Virus record (IMG/VR): IMGVR_UViG_3300007640_000269
Span: 1 to 22,243 of that record
DNA: 22,243 nt
Reading direction: 5' to 3' (one strand)
From: a virus
Shown: one piece after another, positions 1 through 8,089 of the stretch
Position numbering within the stretch: the first letter of the stretch is position 1
Layout: each line of letters begins with the position of its first letter
The notes under the pieces: model-generated
Seen by the model: only the letters and a program-made list of their open reading frames with translations
Database searches by the model: none
What the model was told of the DNA's origin: nothing
Made by a program: the position numbers and the translations under genes

Positions 1-165
1 GGCGTAGGAGTGGGCGTGGGCGTGGGCGTAGGAGTAGGTGTGGGCGTGGGCGTTGGAGTGGGCGTTGGCGTTGGAGTGGGCGTTGGCGTTGGAGTGGGCG
101 TTGGAGTGGGCGTAGGAGTTGGCGTAGGAGTTGGCATTGGCGTAGGAGTTGGCGTAGGCATTGGA
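1..165 (-). repeat. Degenerate GGCGTTGGAGTG-type tandem repeat encoding Pro-Thr
   Basis: The plus strand is built from 6-bp units GGCGTT, GGAGTG, GGCGTA and GGAGTT. On the minus strand these encode alternating Pro and Thr with a few Met. The tract runs off the left edge. It is far more G+C-rich than its AT-rich surroundings and has the same unit vocabulary as the tracts near 8.8, 9.5 and 13.8 kb. Confidence 0.9.
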
Positions 166-383
166 ATTATGCCACCATTTTCCAAATAGTCACCATAATA
201 ATAAGTTGGATCGTCAAACCTATCAAAATATTTAGTATCTATAGTATTTATTTCTATATTTTTTACATATCTATTATATGTATCGCTATCAGAAAATCCT
301 GTGACTCTAGGCTGAACAACAATCGTAGAATTTTTTATTCTATTACTTTGTATGGCCAGAGTGATATCGGGTTTCTTAGACAT
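1..383 (-). CDS. Partial hypothetical phage protein with Pro-Thr tail (3' end outside window)
   Basis: The reading frame starts at ATG 383, preceded by an SD-like AGGA, and stays open to the left edge, so the C-terminus is missing. About 75 ordinary residues (start [14 protein letters not shown]) are followed by a Pro-Thr tract with occasional Met that fills the rest. The segment [14 protein letters not shown] just before the tract matches [14 protein letters not shown] at the C-terminus of the neighbouring 73-aa gene, so the two are paralogous and this one has gained a Pro-Thr extension. No signal peptide, membrane segment or catalytic motif is visible. It lies downstream of the capsid-gene terminator, so it is probably a small virion or accessory protein. 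The function is unknown. Confidence 0.75.
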   Translation of the reverse strand, partial: MSKKPDITLAIQSNRIKNSTIVVQPRVTGFSDSDTYNRYVKNIEINTIDTKYFDRFDDPTYYYGDYLENGGIIPMPTPTPTPMPTPTPTPTPTPTPTPTPTPTPTPTPTPTPTPTPTPTPTPTPTPT

Positions 384-399
384 TTTATCCTGATTCCGA

Positions 400-621
400 T
401 TAGACGATGTCTCCGCCATCAACAACTTGAGATCCATAATAATAGCTAGGATCATCAAAACGATCATCATATTTGTTTTCAATATTTGCTATCGTAAGAT
501 CACCAGGATAGTTTTCTCTAACCAATAATTTACTATATGATCCTGTAGGTAGCATAGAACAAATAGCGTATTTATTGTTAATGGGTTTTGTGGGATCTAT
601 TACGATAATATCAATAGCCAT
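400..621 (-). CDS. Small hypothetical protein with FDDPxYYYG C-terminal motif
   Basis: This 73-aa ORF begins [13 protein letters not shown] and has a good SD (AGGAG, 7 nt before the ATG at 621). It is the first gene after the capsid-gene terminator, so it needs its own promoter or read-through. The C-terminal third ([18 protein letters not shown]) is repeated in the next gene downstream, 16 bp away, where a Pro-Thr tract follows. The pair looks like a tandem duplication. The protein is small, acidic and Tyr-rich, with no recognisable domain. I cannot assign a function; a small virion component is possible from location alone. Confidence 0.7.
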   Translation of the reverse strand: MAIDIIVIDPTKPINNKYAICSMLPTGSYSKLLVRENYPGDLTIANIENKYDDRFDDPSYYYGSQVVDGGDIV

Positions 622-646
622 AATAATTCTCCTGTGGTATATTTTT

Positions 647-675
647 ATAATACACCAGAATTAGTAACTTTTAAC
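647..675 (-). promoter_or_regulatory. Weak candidate leftward promoter for the two left-edge genes
   Basis: Read on the minus strand, GTTAAA (675-670), a 17-nt spacer and TATTAT (652-647) form a possible sigma-70 promoter about 25 nt upstream of ATG 621. The -35 match is poor. An AT-rich imperfect inverted repeat (636-656, arms GGTATATT/AATACACC) overlaps the -10. A promoter is expected here because a strong terminator lies just upstream. Confidence 0.3.
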
Positions 676-725
676 TGTGAGATAATTTCAGATAGCCGAA
701 CCTTATCACTAGATATTCCAGAACT

Positions 726-757
726 AAAAAAAAAGGGCTGGCATAATGCCAACCCTT
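726..757 (-). terminator. Rho-independent terminator after the major capsid gene
   Basis: On the minus strand AAGGGTTGGCA, loop TTA, TGCCAGCCCTT is followed by a run of T (plus-strand A run 726-734). The 11-bp stem has one U-G wobble on the minus-strand RNA but a C-A mismatch on the plus-strand RNA, so it favours leftward transcription. It lies 26 bp after the capsid stop codon and closes the long packaging/head operon. Confidence 0.9.
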
Positions 758-782
758 CTCTTTTATTAAAATTAAACAATAA

Positions 783-1787
783 TCAGAGAGAACCGAGAAG
801 AACTCTACGATTGTCAAGAACAGCAAAGCCCTGTTCAGCCCAACCATAGAAACCAGCTCGTTTTTGACGATGAAGAGTATCGTCTTCAAAAATTTGAACT
901 TGTTCACGCACTGGCATGATAAAACTGTCTCTCTTACGAAGATCGAGACCAACTACTAGCTCGACGTCATTAGCTGGTAAACTAGCCTCTAAAACATTAT
1001 CATAGAACAATTGGTACTCTTGACCTTCGCCGAGTTCATCAAGATCGTGAAGATTAACACCGAAAATTCTATTTAATGTGCCATCAGCAGCAACATAGAT
1101 TTCACGACGAGTAATTTCATCAACTTGATCGATACCCCAGTTACGAATATCCTCCATAGCTTCTGGAGAAACATAAAGATCAGTTAACATACCTCTGTTA
1201 TTGCTAGCGCTGTTACCGCCGCCATTACGACGCATAACAGTTTTTAATAAGCTGACCAGTCTCTTGGTGAATTGTCCTGTATCAGCATCGCTATCATAAA
1301 CAACTATGTTACGATCAACACCAGCAGCAAGAAGAGTGTGCCAACCGTCATCATTCATCTTCTTAACAAACTGAGCCTCAAGAACTTCCATAGCACGACC
1401 AACAACGTCCCAACGGGCGTCACGAGCATACTTTAGAAGATAATCGATACTAGCACCAATGTCATAAGTTGGAACCATTACATAATCGCCCTCAACATGA
1501 CGTTGTGGAATATAACCATGATTTGGGATAGTATAAGCCACAAAATCTTTTTCTGTGCCAGGGGCTAGAAAATCTAATGGAAATTCTGGAGTAGCACTTT
1601 GAGCAAGAACAACTGGCTCAAATATGCCATCAAGAATATCTCCATTGAGAACGCCTTGACGCAAAGGTAACTCTAAAGCTTTGGCAAATTCAGCATTAGC
1701 TGCTAAAGCCTGATCTTTATTATGCGAACCAGACTTAATCAAAAGATCAGTAAGTTCTGGCGTAGCTTCGAATCTATTATTGACCAT
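783..1787 (-). CDS. Major capsid protein (HK97-fold type)
   Basis: This is the 334-residue main shell protein, last gene of the head operon. I chose ATG 1787 (MVNNRFEATPELTDLL) over the upstream in-frame ATG at 1805 because AAGGGAG lies exactly 6 nt before it, between the two ATGs; the upstream ATG merely overlaps the previous stop codon. The order decoration protein, capsid, terminator, the length of ~330 aa, the sequence style (the N-terminal part, a central ARDARWDVVGRAMEVLE helix, a Gly/Asn-rich loop NGGGNSASNN, and a C-terminus ending AEQGFAVLDNRRVLLGSL) and its place after a prohead protease all fit HK97-type capsid proteins. The family call rests on context and resemblance, not on an alignment. 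The strong SD and terminator fit a highly expressed protein. Confidence 0.85.
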   Translation of the reverse strand: MVNNRFEATPELTDLLIKSGSHNKDQALAANAEFAKALELPLRQGVLNGDILDGIFEPVVLAQSATPEFPLDFLAPGTEKDFVAYTIPNHGYIPQRHVEGDYVMVPTYDIGASIDYLLKYARDARWDVVGRAMEVLEAQFVKKMNDDGWHTLLAAGVDRNIVVYDSDADTGQFTKRLVSLLKTVMRRNGGGNSASNNRGMLTDLYVSPEAMEDIRNWGIDQVDEITRREIYVAADGTLNRIFGVNLHDLDELGEGQEYQLFYDNVLEASLPANDVELVVGLDLRKRDSFIMPVREQVQIFEDDTLHRQKRAGFYGWAEQGFAVLDNRRVLLGSL

Positions 1788-1801
1788 GTTTTTCTCCCTT
1801 A

Positions 1802-2251
1802 TCATGTTATATTAATATCAACTTTTGCATAACCATCGGCATCTCGTGAACTTAAAAAGCGACCAACTTTCACGCTATTATTAACGTTTGTTAGTTCGCC
1901 GAATTCATCAAAATAAGCGCTTTCTCCAGCAGTAACATTTACTCCGCTTTTGAGAACGTCTGTTGTTACTTGACCTTGACGCAAAAGAGTAACCTTACTA
2001 CCTATCTGAACTTCATCTCGATGCCAATTAATGTGTTGTCTGGTTAGATCTAAATCAACAACATCATTCAGTAATAGACCAGCAGGATTACCGTCAGTTC
2101 CGGTTGGATATACTACTTGAGCATTAGCGTCATCCATACTGACTCCGCTACCACTAGTATCATGAACAACAATGCCTCCACGTTCAGCAACTTTATTCAT
2201 GAAAAATGAGATATCTGTGTATGCTTCGATACGATCTGGTTTTAGAGCCAT
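1802..2251 (-). CDS. Probable head decoration/capsid-stabilising protein
   Basis: This 149-aa protein begins MALKPDRIEAYTDIS. ATG 2251 has AAGGGAGAG a few bases upstream, so I prefer it to the GTG two codons earlier. The protein is rich in beta-strand-like segments and Gly/Asp turns (PAGLLLNDVVDLDL, VGRFLSSRDADGYAKVDI). Its size, lack of catalytic motifs and place between protease/scaffold and capsid genes match lambda gpD-type or other head-decoration proteins. Its stop lies 12 bp before the capsid ATG, and its own start is 3 bp from the preceding stop, so translation is probably coupled. The function is inferred from synteny. Confidence 0.6.
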   Translation of the reverse strand: MALKPDRIEAYTDISFFMNKVAERGGIVVHDTSGSGVSMDDANAQVVYPTGTDGNPAGLLLNDVVDLDLTRQHINWHRDEVQIGSKVTLLRQGQVTTDVLKSGVNVTAGESAYFDEFGELTNVNNSVKVGRFLSSRDADGYAKVDINIT

Positions 2252-2253
2252 GT

Positions 2254-2955
2254 TCACTCTCCCTTATTAAGTTTCTTGCCTAATCTATTATAAACAAAAT
2301 CAACTAAAGCAGCTCTTGTGTTTTCAACTTCAGAGACTGCGGAATCTTCTTCGCTACCAACGCTAAGATTGATGGTGTCTTCAGTTTCAACTGTTTCTAA
2401 AGCTTCTACATCAGCAGAAGTATTATCAGAAGCTTTCTTTTTCATCATCATAGCTTCTTCTTCCATCTTTTTTTTCTTATTTGGCATCATAGCAGCAAAA
2501 ATTTCTGCCATACCATCAAAAGAAGCATCGTCGAGATTTTCAAATTTATCTACTGTGCTAGTAGCAAGATCGCTATCTAAGCCAGTTTCGATCAGTGCTG
2601 CCATTCTTTTCATTTTCTTTTCTTTTTTCATCATTTCTGCTTCTTTGTCTTTGTAAGCGGCGAGCACTTCGTTGGCAGCGTCATACTCTGCTTTCATTTT
2701 ATTCATTTCTTCTTCTTTTTTCTTCATATCTTCTGACATCTTTTTAGCGGCTTCTTCTTTTTCAACCACTACAGCATCAAAAGCCGTTTGAAGTTCAGCC
2801 AATTTTGTTTCTGTTGCTTTTAGCACAACTTCTAGTTCGTTGTTTTGTGTTTGTAGATCAGAAGCTGTGATTTTAGCTTCAGCCATATCTTTTTTACATG
2901 TATTCATGGCTTCTACTATTTCTTTAATTTCTGCTACTTCTTTTTCTAAATTCAT
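2254..2955 (-). CDS. Nested in-frame scaffold protein (internal start)
   Basis: Within the protease gene, ATG 2955 (MNLEKEVAEIKEIVEAM, codon 281, same frame) is preceded by TAAAGGAGA with a 6-nt spacer, one of the best SD sequences in the window. The 233-aa product would hold only the coiled-coil and acidic tail (long Lys/Glu/Met heptad-like stretches, then AALIETGLDSDLATSTVDKF). This is the arrangement of lambda Nu3 inside C, in which the free scaffold is made in excess over the protease fusion. The sequence shows the SD and frame; that it is used is inference. Confidence 0.65.
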   Translation of the reverse strand: MNLEKEVAEIKEIVEAMNTCKKDMAEAKITASDLQTQNNELEVVLKATETKLAELQTAFDAVVVEKEEAAKKMSEDMKKKEEEMNKMKAEYDAANEVLAAYKDKEAEMMKKEKKMKRMAALIETGLDSDLATSTVDKFENLDDASFDGMAEIFAAMMPNKKKKMEEEAMMMKKKASDNTSADVEALETVETEDTINLSVGSEEDSAVSEVENTRAALVDFVYNRLGKKLNKGE

Positions 2956-3795
2956 GTTAATCTCCTTTAGGTTGGCTTGATTTGAAAATACACCTATATT
3001 TTCAAAATTGTTATTTTTTTCTTTTTGAATTTCTGAACGAATAATTTTATCATTAAAACCAATATTATTTTTAGTGAAAATCACGCTTTCCGGATTTGCT
3101 GGCTTATTAACAAAACCTTTACCGGAAAATGTTATATTTCGTAGAACCCTACCTATGATATGATTGTCGTGTTCTCCAACACCCCCATAAGCCCTTAAAT
3201 GCTTTGTTAAAAATGCTGTTTCTTCGTTACGTGTTAAAATTTTATATTCGCCAGTTGATTTATTGATTAATCCATAATCAAAACCATTAAAAAAACATTC
3301 CATACTAACATATTTAGTGCCATCTTCAATTTCTGCTATTAGTTTAGATGCTCTATTTTTAAGTTCAGCATCAGTATATCCTGTATATATAACGGATCCG
3401 GTTAATATATGAAATTTATCTGGCAAATTTTCATTTGGTGTTGATGGATCGATAGCAATACCGTCTTCTGTTATTGGCCAATTAGAAGTGATATGGCCTA
3501 TAATAGTCGACTCATCGTGTTCTAAATTTGTGGGTTTGTGATTTGGGGTGTCCTTGGCTGCCCAAACCTCAAGCTTATCAAATATATCATCATTTTTGTT
3601 CCAAGAAGTGGTCACTAAAATAGATTGCGTATAATATAAATCTTTGTCTTCTATGCCAGCAAAAGCTTTTATATTAGTACTGTTTGTATTAAAAGATTTT
3701 TCTGATTTTTCTAATAGTGATGCATAGGATATGGATGATTTTGAGGAAACAATTTCTTCAATTCCATCGTCTATTTCCGCTTGATATATTTTCAT
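2254..3795 (-). CDS. Prohead maturation protease fused to scaffold domain
   Basis: The 513-aa protein has two parts. Residues ~1-245 resemble head-maturation serine proteases: a His in LEHDESTIIGHI (H93), a central Ser in KYVSMECFF (S164) and the late motif FSGKGFVNKPANPES (~223-237) typical of T4 gp21/HK97-type prohead proteases. Residues ~281-513 are a highly charged Lys/Glu/Met-rich coiled coil plus a Ser/Glu-rich tail, as expected of a scaffold. Such proteins build the prohead core, then cleave scaffold and capsid termini. An internal SD plus ATG (2955) begins exactly at the scaffold half, as in lambda C/Nu3. The catalytic residues are my reading of the motifs and are not proved. Confidence 0.8.
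   Translation of the reverse strand: MKIYQAEIDDGIEEIVSSKSSISYASLLEKSEKSFNTNSTNIKAFAGIEDKDLYYTQSILVTTSWNKNDDIFDKLEVWAAKDTPNHKPTNLEHDESTIIGHITSNWPITEDGIAIDPSTPNENLPDKFHILTGSVIYTGYTDAELKNRASKLIAEIEDGTKYVSMECFFNGFDYGLINKSTGEYKILTRNEETAFLTKHLRAYGGVGEHDNHIIGRVLRNITFSGKGFVNKPANPESVIFTKNNIGFNDKIIRSEIQKEKNNNFENIGVFSNQANLKEINMNLEKEVAEIKEIVEAMNTCKKDMAEAKITASDLQTQNNELEVVLKATETKLAELQTAFDAVVVEKEEAAKKMSEDMKKKEEEMNKMKAEYDAANEVLAAYKDKEAEMMKKEKKMKRMAALIETGLDSDLATSTVDKFENLDDASFDGMAEIFAAMMPNKKKKMEEEAMMMKKKASDNTSADVEALETVETEDTINLSVGSEEDSAVSEVENTRAALVDFVYNRLGKKLNKGE
2962..2968 (-). promoter_or_regulatory. Internal ribosome binding site for nested scaffold
   Basis: Minus-strand AAAGGAG lies 6 nt before ATG 2955, inside the protease coding frame. 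This near-perfect SD, at the border between protease and coiled-coil halves, is what supports the nested gene. Confidence 0.7.
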
Positions 3796-3823
3796 AATTA
3801 TATTCTACATAAGTATTTAAAAA

Positions 3824-5998
3824 TTAGATTTTATGTATATACACCAATTGATATGCGTAAGCTTTAGCAATTTTACTTTCTTCTGTAGTGATTGGTCTAT
3901 TTAGCTGGGAACTAATACCTTCATGAAATTTTTGATATTCTAGATATCTTTGATTGACATCAATACTATTGATAGTATTGAGTTTTGACAATATAATATC
4001 TTCGTTAATTTTTGTAAAAGGGGCTATTGAAAAAAATATTTTTGATTTTGTAGCTTCTACTTCATTATATTCGCTTTGAGATAAACTACGCATATTTTTT
4101 TTGTTATAAAAATCTAATAAAATTGGATTAACAATATTAGATATTTTATCTTGTGCGTCTACTGCCCAAATATTTATAGACGCTCCTGTTTGAGGTTTAA
4201 AATCTTTAGTTTTTCTTTTTTCGGAATCTTTTACATTTAATGGCCTGCCTTGTTGTGGTTGTCCTGGGAGAGATTCTTTTTGTGGTGTGGTTTTTAATTT
4301 CATTTCTAAAGCTGTCATTTCGCCTTCTTTTTTATCTTCCAGTTCTAAACCAATTTGAGACGGTGTAGCCAAACCTAATTGCATAGCCATTTTCTTAGCG
4401 ACATTTTCAAAATTTGCATCAAAAAATGGACCAGCTTTTTTAACCATTCTATTGCTTTTTCTTTCTCTGTTTTCTCTGTTGAGTCTTGTTTTTTCTGTAT
4501 CGGGATCAAAGCCAAATACTCTTTGGATTAATTCGTCAGAAACAATATTCCTGTCCGCTAGTTGTAGCAATAGTGCTTTTTCAGCTTCTTCGTTACTAAG
4601 ATCCATACGATCAAATTCTATTTTGGCTGGAAGTCTAAAGCCCATCGCCTTCTGAACCATTAAAATTTCATTTTTCCAAAATGCCGTCAACACTCTTCTT
4701 CCATATTGTAATCTTTGTGTTAGTGTTTTTAGAGATATAAAGTTGTTTGTTGTTCCGGCTGCTCCATAAGTACCCGTAAGTGTTGGTGGAATACCTAAAC
4801 CAGCATAGACACTATTTAAATGTGGAGTATATTTTTCTTCTCCTAAAAATTGATGAACACTAGTTTTACTTTCTAATAGCTCTATATCTGGACCCCAAAC
4901 CAAATCCATCGTGCCGCCACCAACATTATTCTGTAATATACTACTGAGTTTACTAGCAGCAGCTTGTGTGGGAGCAATTTTATGATCCAAGCTACCAAGT
5001 TTAAAAATTCTAATGTTGCTAATAGCGCCATCAAGAGCGGCTAAATCAGCTAATTTTAATTTTTCTATAATATTAATATCATCCATAATACTATATATCA
5101 TAGGGTAAGCCCAACTTTTCCAGTCATCTTTTTTATAATGAAATACTAAAGTTTTATTTGGGTCTAACAAATAAGGTTTTTTAGATTTTGCTGCTTCAAT
5201 TATTGCTGTCGGCAATTGGTCTATAATAGATCTTTCGGCATCGGTTTTGGGGCTATTGATTATTCTTCTTAAATTACCTGGAATAGTTATTGCATAAGTT
5301 TTATCTCCAACAAAAGAAGATAAAGATCCACCTATTACGTCCACACACACAGGATCTATAAAAGTATATCTCCAAGGTATTTCTCTTTTTTCAACTTGTA
5401 GACTGTCTTTATTTACTAACAAATCTGGAGAAGCAACACTTTTATATAAATTATCAGCAACCTTTATGCTTATTTTTGCAGTTTGTCTATTTATAATGAC
5501 ATTACCTATCCTGTATAAATTATTTAAAAATCTTTCACTTCTTTCTTCCCCTTTGATTTTTTCAAACCAATTTTTGTAAAATCTTTCTATTCTTTTATTT
5601 GGATGCACAAGCCTAATACCCTGACTAGCAAAGTCTCCCATTAAATCTATTACATTTTTAACCAAACCAACGCGATTATAAACAGTGTCTGCTTGTCTTA
5701 AAATTCCTTTTACATGTTTAGGAATACTCTCTTCTGGTCGAAAATAATCATAATCACTTCTGGTTAATCCAGGTCGACCGCTAGTTGGACCATCTAGATT
5801 AGAAAAATCTAATCGATATCTGCTATTATTTGCTGTAGATTTTTGTATTCCTGTAAATTCATCTAAAGCTTTAGAAGCTTCATTTAAAGCTGTCCTTTTA
5901 TCTTCTATATTTTCATCACCCCAAGTTATATAAGCATTGTCAGGAGCAATGGGTTCTGCGTTTGGGATGGAACTATTTATTTTTTCTTGATTTGACAT
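3824..5998 (-). CDS. Portal protein
   Basis: The 724-aa protein lies between large terminase and prohead protease, the standard position of the portal, which forms the ring at the capsid vertex through which DNA is packaged. Typical portal features are visible: an early ADTVYNRVGLVKNVIDLMGD helix, a stem/wing region, and SVYAGLGIPPTLTG (~395) followed by a TNNFISLKTLTQRLQYGRR helix. These resemble the GIP/N-F segments of HK97/SPP1-type portals. At 724 aa it is longer than the usual 400-550; the extra C-terminal ~190 residues include a Pro/Gln-rich stretch (~ESLPGQPQQGRPLN) and a helical end I do not recognise. No clear SD precedes ATG 5998, and 60 bp separate it from the terminase stop. Confidence 0.87.
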   Translation of the reverse strand: MSNQEKINSSIPNAEPIAPDNAYITWGDENIEDKRTALNEASKALDEFTGIQKSTANNSRYRLDFSNLDGPTSGRPGLTRSDYDYFRPEESIPKHVKGILRQADTVYNRVGLVKNVIDLMGDFASQGIRLVHPNKRIERFYKNWFEKIKGEERSERFLNNLYRIGNVIINRQTAKISIKVADNLYKSVASPDLLVNKDSLQVEKREIPWRYTFIDPVCVDVIGGSLSSFVGDKTYAITIPGNLRRIINSPKTDAERSIIDQLPTAIIEAAKSKKPYLLDPNKTLVFHYKKDDWKSWAYPMIYSIMDDINIIEKLKLADLAALDGAISNIRIFKLGSLDHKIAPTQAAASKLSSILQNNVGGGTMDLVWGPDIELLESKTSVHQFLGEEKYTPHLNSVYAGLGIPPTLTGTYGAAGTTNNFISLKTLTQRLQYGRRVLTAFWKNEILMVQKAMGFRLPAKIEFDRMDLSNEEAEKALLLQLADRNIVSDELIQRVFGFDPDTEKTRLNRENRERKSNRMVKKAGPFFDANFENVAKKMAMQLGLATPSQIGLELEDKKEGEMTALEMKLKTTPQKESLPGQPQQGRPLNVKDSEKRKTKDFKPQTGASINIWAVDAQDKISNIVNPILLDFYNKKNMRSLSQSEYNEVEATKSKIFFSIAPFTKINEDIILSKLNTINSIDVNQRYLEYQKFHEGISSQLNRPITTEESKIAKAYAYQLVYIHKI

Positions 5999-6058
5999 AA
6001 TACTATTGTAATAGGATTGGTAATTGAATTAATGTAATAATACACTTTTTTTTGTAAA

Positions 6059-8089
6059 TTATCTGTAAATACCTTTATATATATCTAAATTAGCCGCTTC
6101 TGTAAACCATACCGGTCCTTTGTATAATTCTCCATCTGGTTTTTTCTTGTTACCTTGTCTTAAATTAGAGCCAATGACGTCAAAAGTTACAGGATCCATA
6201 GATCTATTTATTTGTCTAGCTATCATATTAGCTATTACTAGAGCACTATATCTATCTTTTCTTAATTTGCCCTTTTTTCCATTTGGCAACTTTATATCCG
6301 GAGTGTCCCATCTATCTCTCCCACCCATTCCAGTACTAGTTTGTGTCATAACAATTGTTGTCAATTCGTTTTTCAATTCTTCTATTTCTAGTATGCAGTC
6401 ACTTTCATTATCATATATATTATTAAAATCAGTATCCATTATATCTTTGTTTTCTTTGTCTAAAGCCAAAGCAAGAGTAAGTTGGTCAAAACGAGGAAAC
6501 AATAATAATTTATCTTCAAAATCTTTTCGTAAACCATGATTTGCTTGACTAGTCCAGTCAGATTTAGCAAACTGAACCAACTCTAGAATATGTAAGCCAG
6601 CTTGGTCATCTGTTTCTTTATATTTTTCTGGATCTATAACTGGCCAAATTAATTGCTCTCCAGGTTCAAGTTTTGAGGGATCATGTAAAGCTTCTTCAAC
6701 AGCAACTCCACCACCCTGAGCATCTATACCTATTTTAATAGGAGGAAATGTTTTCATTAAGTTTCTAATTTTTCTAGCACAAAATCCATAAAAATCATGC
6801 TCATTAACTAATCCAGTTTTTTGTCTCTCTTTAAAATTACTTCTGTTCGTAGTCCAGCAATATACTATCCTTGTGTGATCGGAATGAAGTTCTAAAATTA
6901 TAATACTAAAATTATCTTTTTCAGATGCCGGGTCGATGCCGTATACGTATTTATACTTAAGGTTTCCTTGAGTAATAGCGTCAAATAAGATTTTTTTGTC
7001 ATTAAGTATGATAGGTTTGCTTTCTTTAACAACACAACTTTCTATTAGGCTTCTTCTAAAAAACCCATCACTATCTTCCGTAAAACAAGCAGCGTATTCC
7101 ATATTATAAATGCCGGTATGAATAGTAGCTTTTGCTCTACTTACTTGCTTATCGTCCATAAAACCTTTAGGTATCAGTTCATAGGGTATTCTAATTATGC
7201 TATAATCTTTCCAATTAAAATTATCTGGCACTTCACCATTAAATATTTCTTTAAGCTTGATAGGATCACCCTTAGTATTAATTATATCTTTATATCTTTT
7301 CCAATAGTTAGCAAAATGTTTAAAAGCATAATCTGCTGTGCCAGATATAATAGCTTGGTTTCCTTTCTTAATTTGAACTGCTTCAAGCTCTTCATTCCAC
7401 AGTCCAGCGTCTGTTAAGGCTTTTTTCTTTGCCTCTTCTTTAACATTTTGTATAGGATTTGCGCTAACAGCAGCGAAGCCAGCAACAACAGTTTCATATA
7501 TGTCTGGAGATATAGAAGCAAACTCATCCGCAATAATAATATGAGCTCTTAATCCTCTAATTTTACTGCCGTCACCCATAGGCACGGCGATAGTCCAACT
7601 ATCTCCTAGTCTGATTGTGCATCTATCAACATCTCTACGAGGACCATCATCATTACTGCTAAAAATACTTCTTAAAATAGGACTATTTCTCCATAAATTT
7701 TCCATATATTCAAAAATAATTTTACTTTGTCTAAAAGCCGCACCCACAACAACAATTTTAGTGCCAGGAACAAGCATGCATTTGAGAACTGCATACAGAG
7801 CCATTAAAAAACTTTTACCAAAACCACGACTAGCTATGAACATTGGAAATGGACGTATCCAAAATTCTTGTAAAATAGCTATTTGTATAGGGTGTAGCTC
7901 TATATCAAAAAGCAACTTGCAAGTAGATCCAAAATATTTTGGATTTTTTAATAATCTTAATAGATGAAGATCGGGATTTTCTATATCTTCTTTTGATCGA
8001 TGTATCATAGGATTATTGAAATTTGTAACTTTAGATAAGTCACCCAATCCTAACCATGCATCATCAAATTTTTTACTTATTTCCACCAT
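6059..8089 (-). CDS. terL: Terminase large subunit (packaging ATPase and nuclease)
   Basis: The 676-aa protein translocates phage DNA into the prohead and cuts the concatemer. The N-terminal ATPase has Walker A ASRGFGKS (residues ~86-93) and Walker B IIIADEF with catalytic Glu (~184-190). The C-terminal RNase-H-like nuclease shows the acidic strands YGIDPASEKDN (D386) and KIGIDAQGGG (D456), and a late Asp in KDRYSALVIANMIA. Size and order match canonical large terminases, and all key residues are present, so it should be active. The ATG overlaps the last 17 bp of the ERCC4-type nuclease gene and has no SD of its own, suggesting translational coupling. The portal follows directly; the candidate small subunit is unusually far away (15.2-16.1 kb). 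Confidence 0.95.
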   Translation of the reverse strand: MVEISKKFDDAWLGLGDLSKVTNFNNPMIHRSKEDIENPDLHLLRLLKNPKYFGSTCKLLFDIELHPIQIAILQEFWIRPFPMFIASRGFGKSFLMALYAVLKCMLVPGTKIVVVGAAFRQSKIIFEYMENLWRNSPILRSIFSSNDDGPRRDVDRCTIRLGDSWTIAVPMGDGSKIRGLRAHIIIADEFASISPDIYETVVAGFAAVSANPIQNVKEEAKKKALTDAGLWNEELEAVQIKKGNQAIISGTADYAFKHFANYWKRYKDIINTKGDPIKLKEIFNGEVPDNFNWKDYSIIRIPYELIPKGFMDDKQVSRAKATIHTGIYNMEYAACFTEDSDGFFRRSLIESCVVKESKPIILNDKKILFDAITQGNLKYKYVYGIDPASEKDNFSIIILELHSDHTRIVYCWTTNRSNFKERQKTGLVNEHDFYGFCARKIRNLMKTFPPIKIGIDAQGGGVAVEEALHDPSKLEPGEQLIWPVIDPEKYKETDDQAGLHILELVQFAKSDWTSQANHGLRKDFEDKLLLFPRFDQLTLALALDKENKDIMDTDFNNIYDNESDCILEIEELKNELTTIVMTQTSTGMGGRDRWDTPDIKLPNGKKGKLRKDRYSALVIANMIARQINRSMDPVTFDVIGSNLRQGNKKKPDGELYKGPVWFTEAANLDIYKGIYR

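Noticed and set aside
671-952. Minus-strand 93-aa ORF across the capsid gene end
   Set aside because: It runs through the terminator hairpin and in another frame over the capsid coding sequence.
3796-3823. TATAAT-like sequence between portal and protease genes as a promoter
   Set aside because: No -35 at suitable spacing; AT-rich intergenic sequence makes such matches likely by chance.
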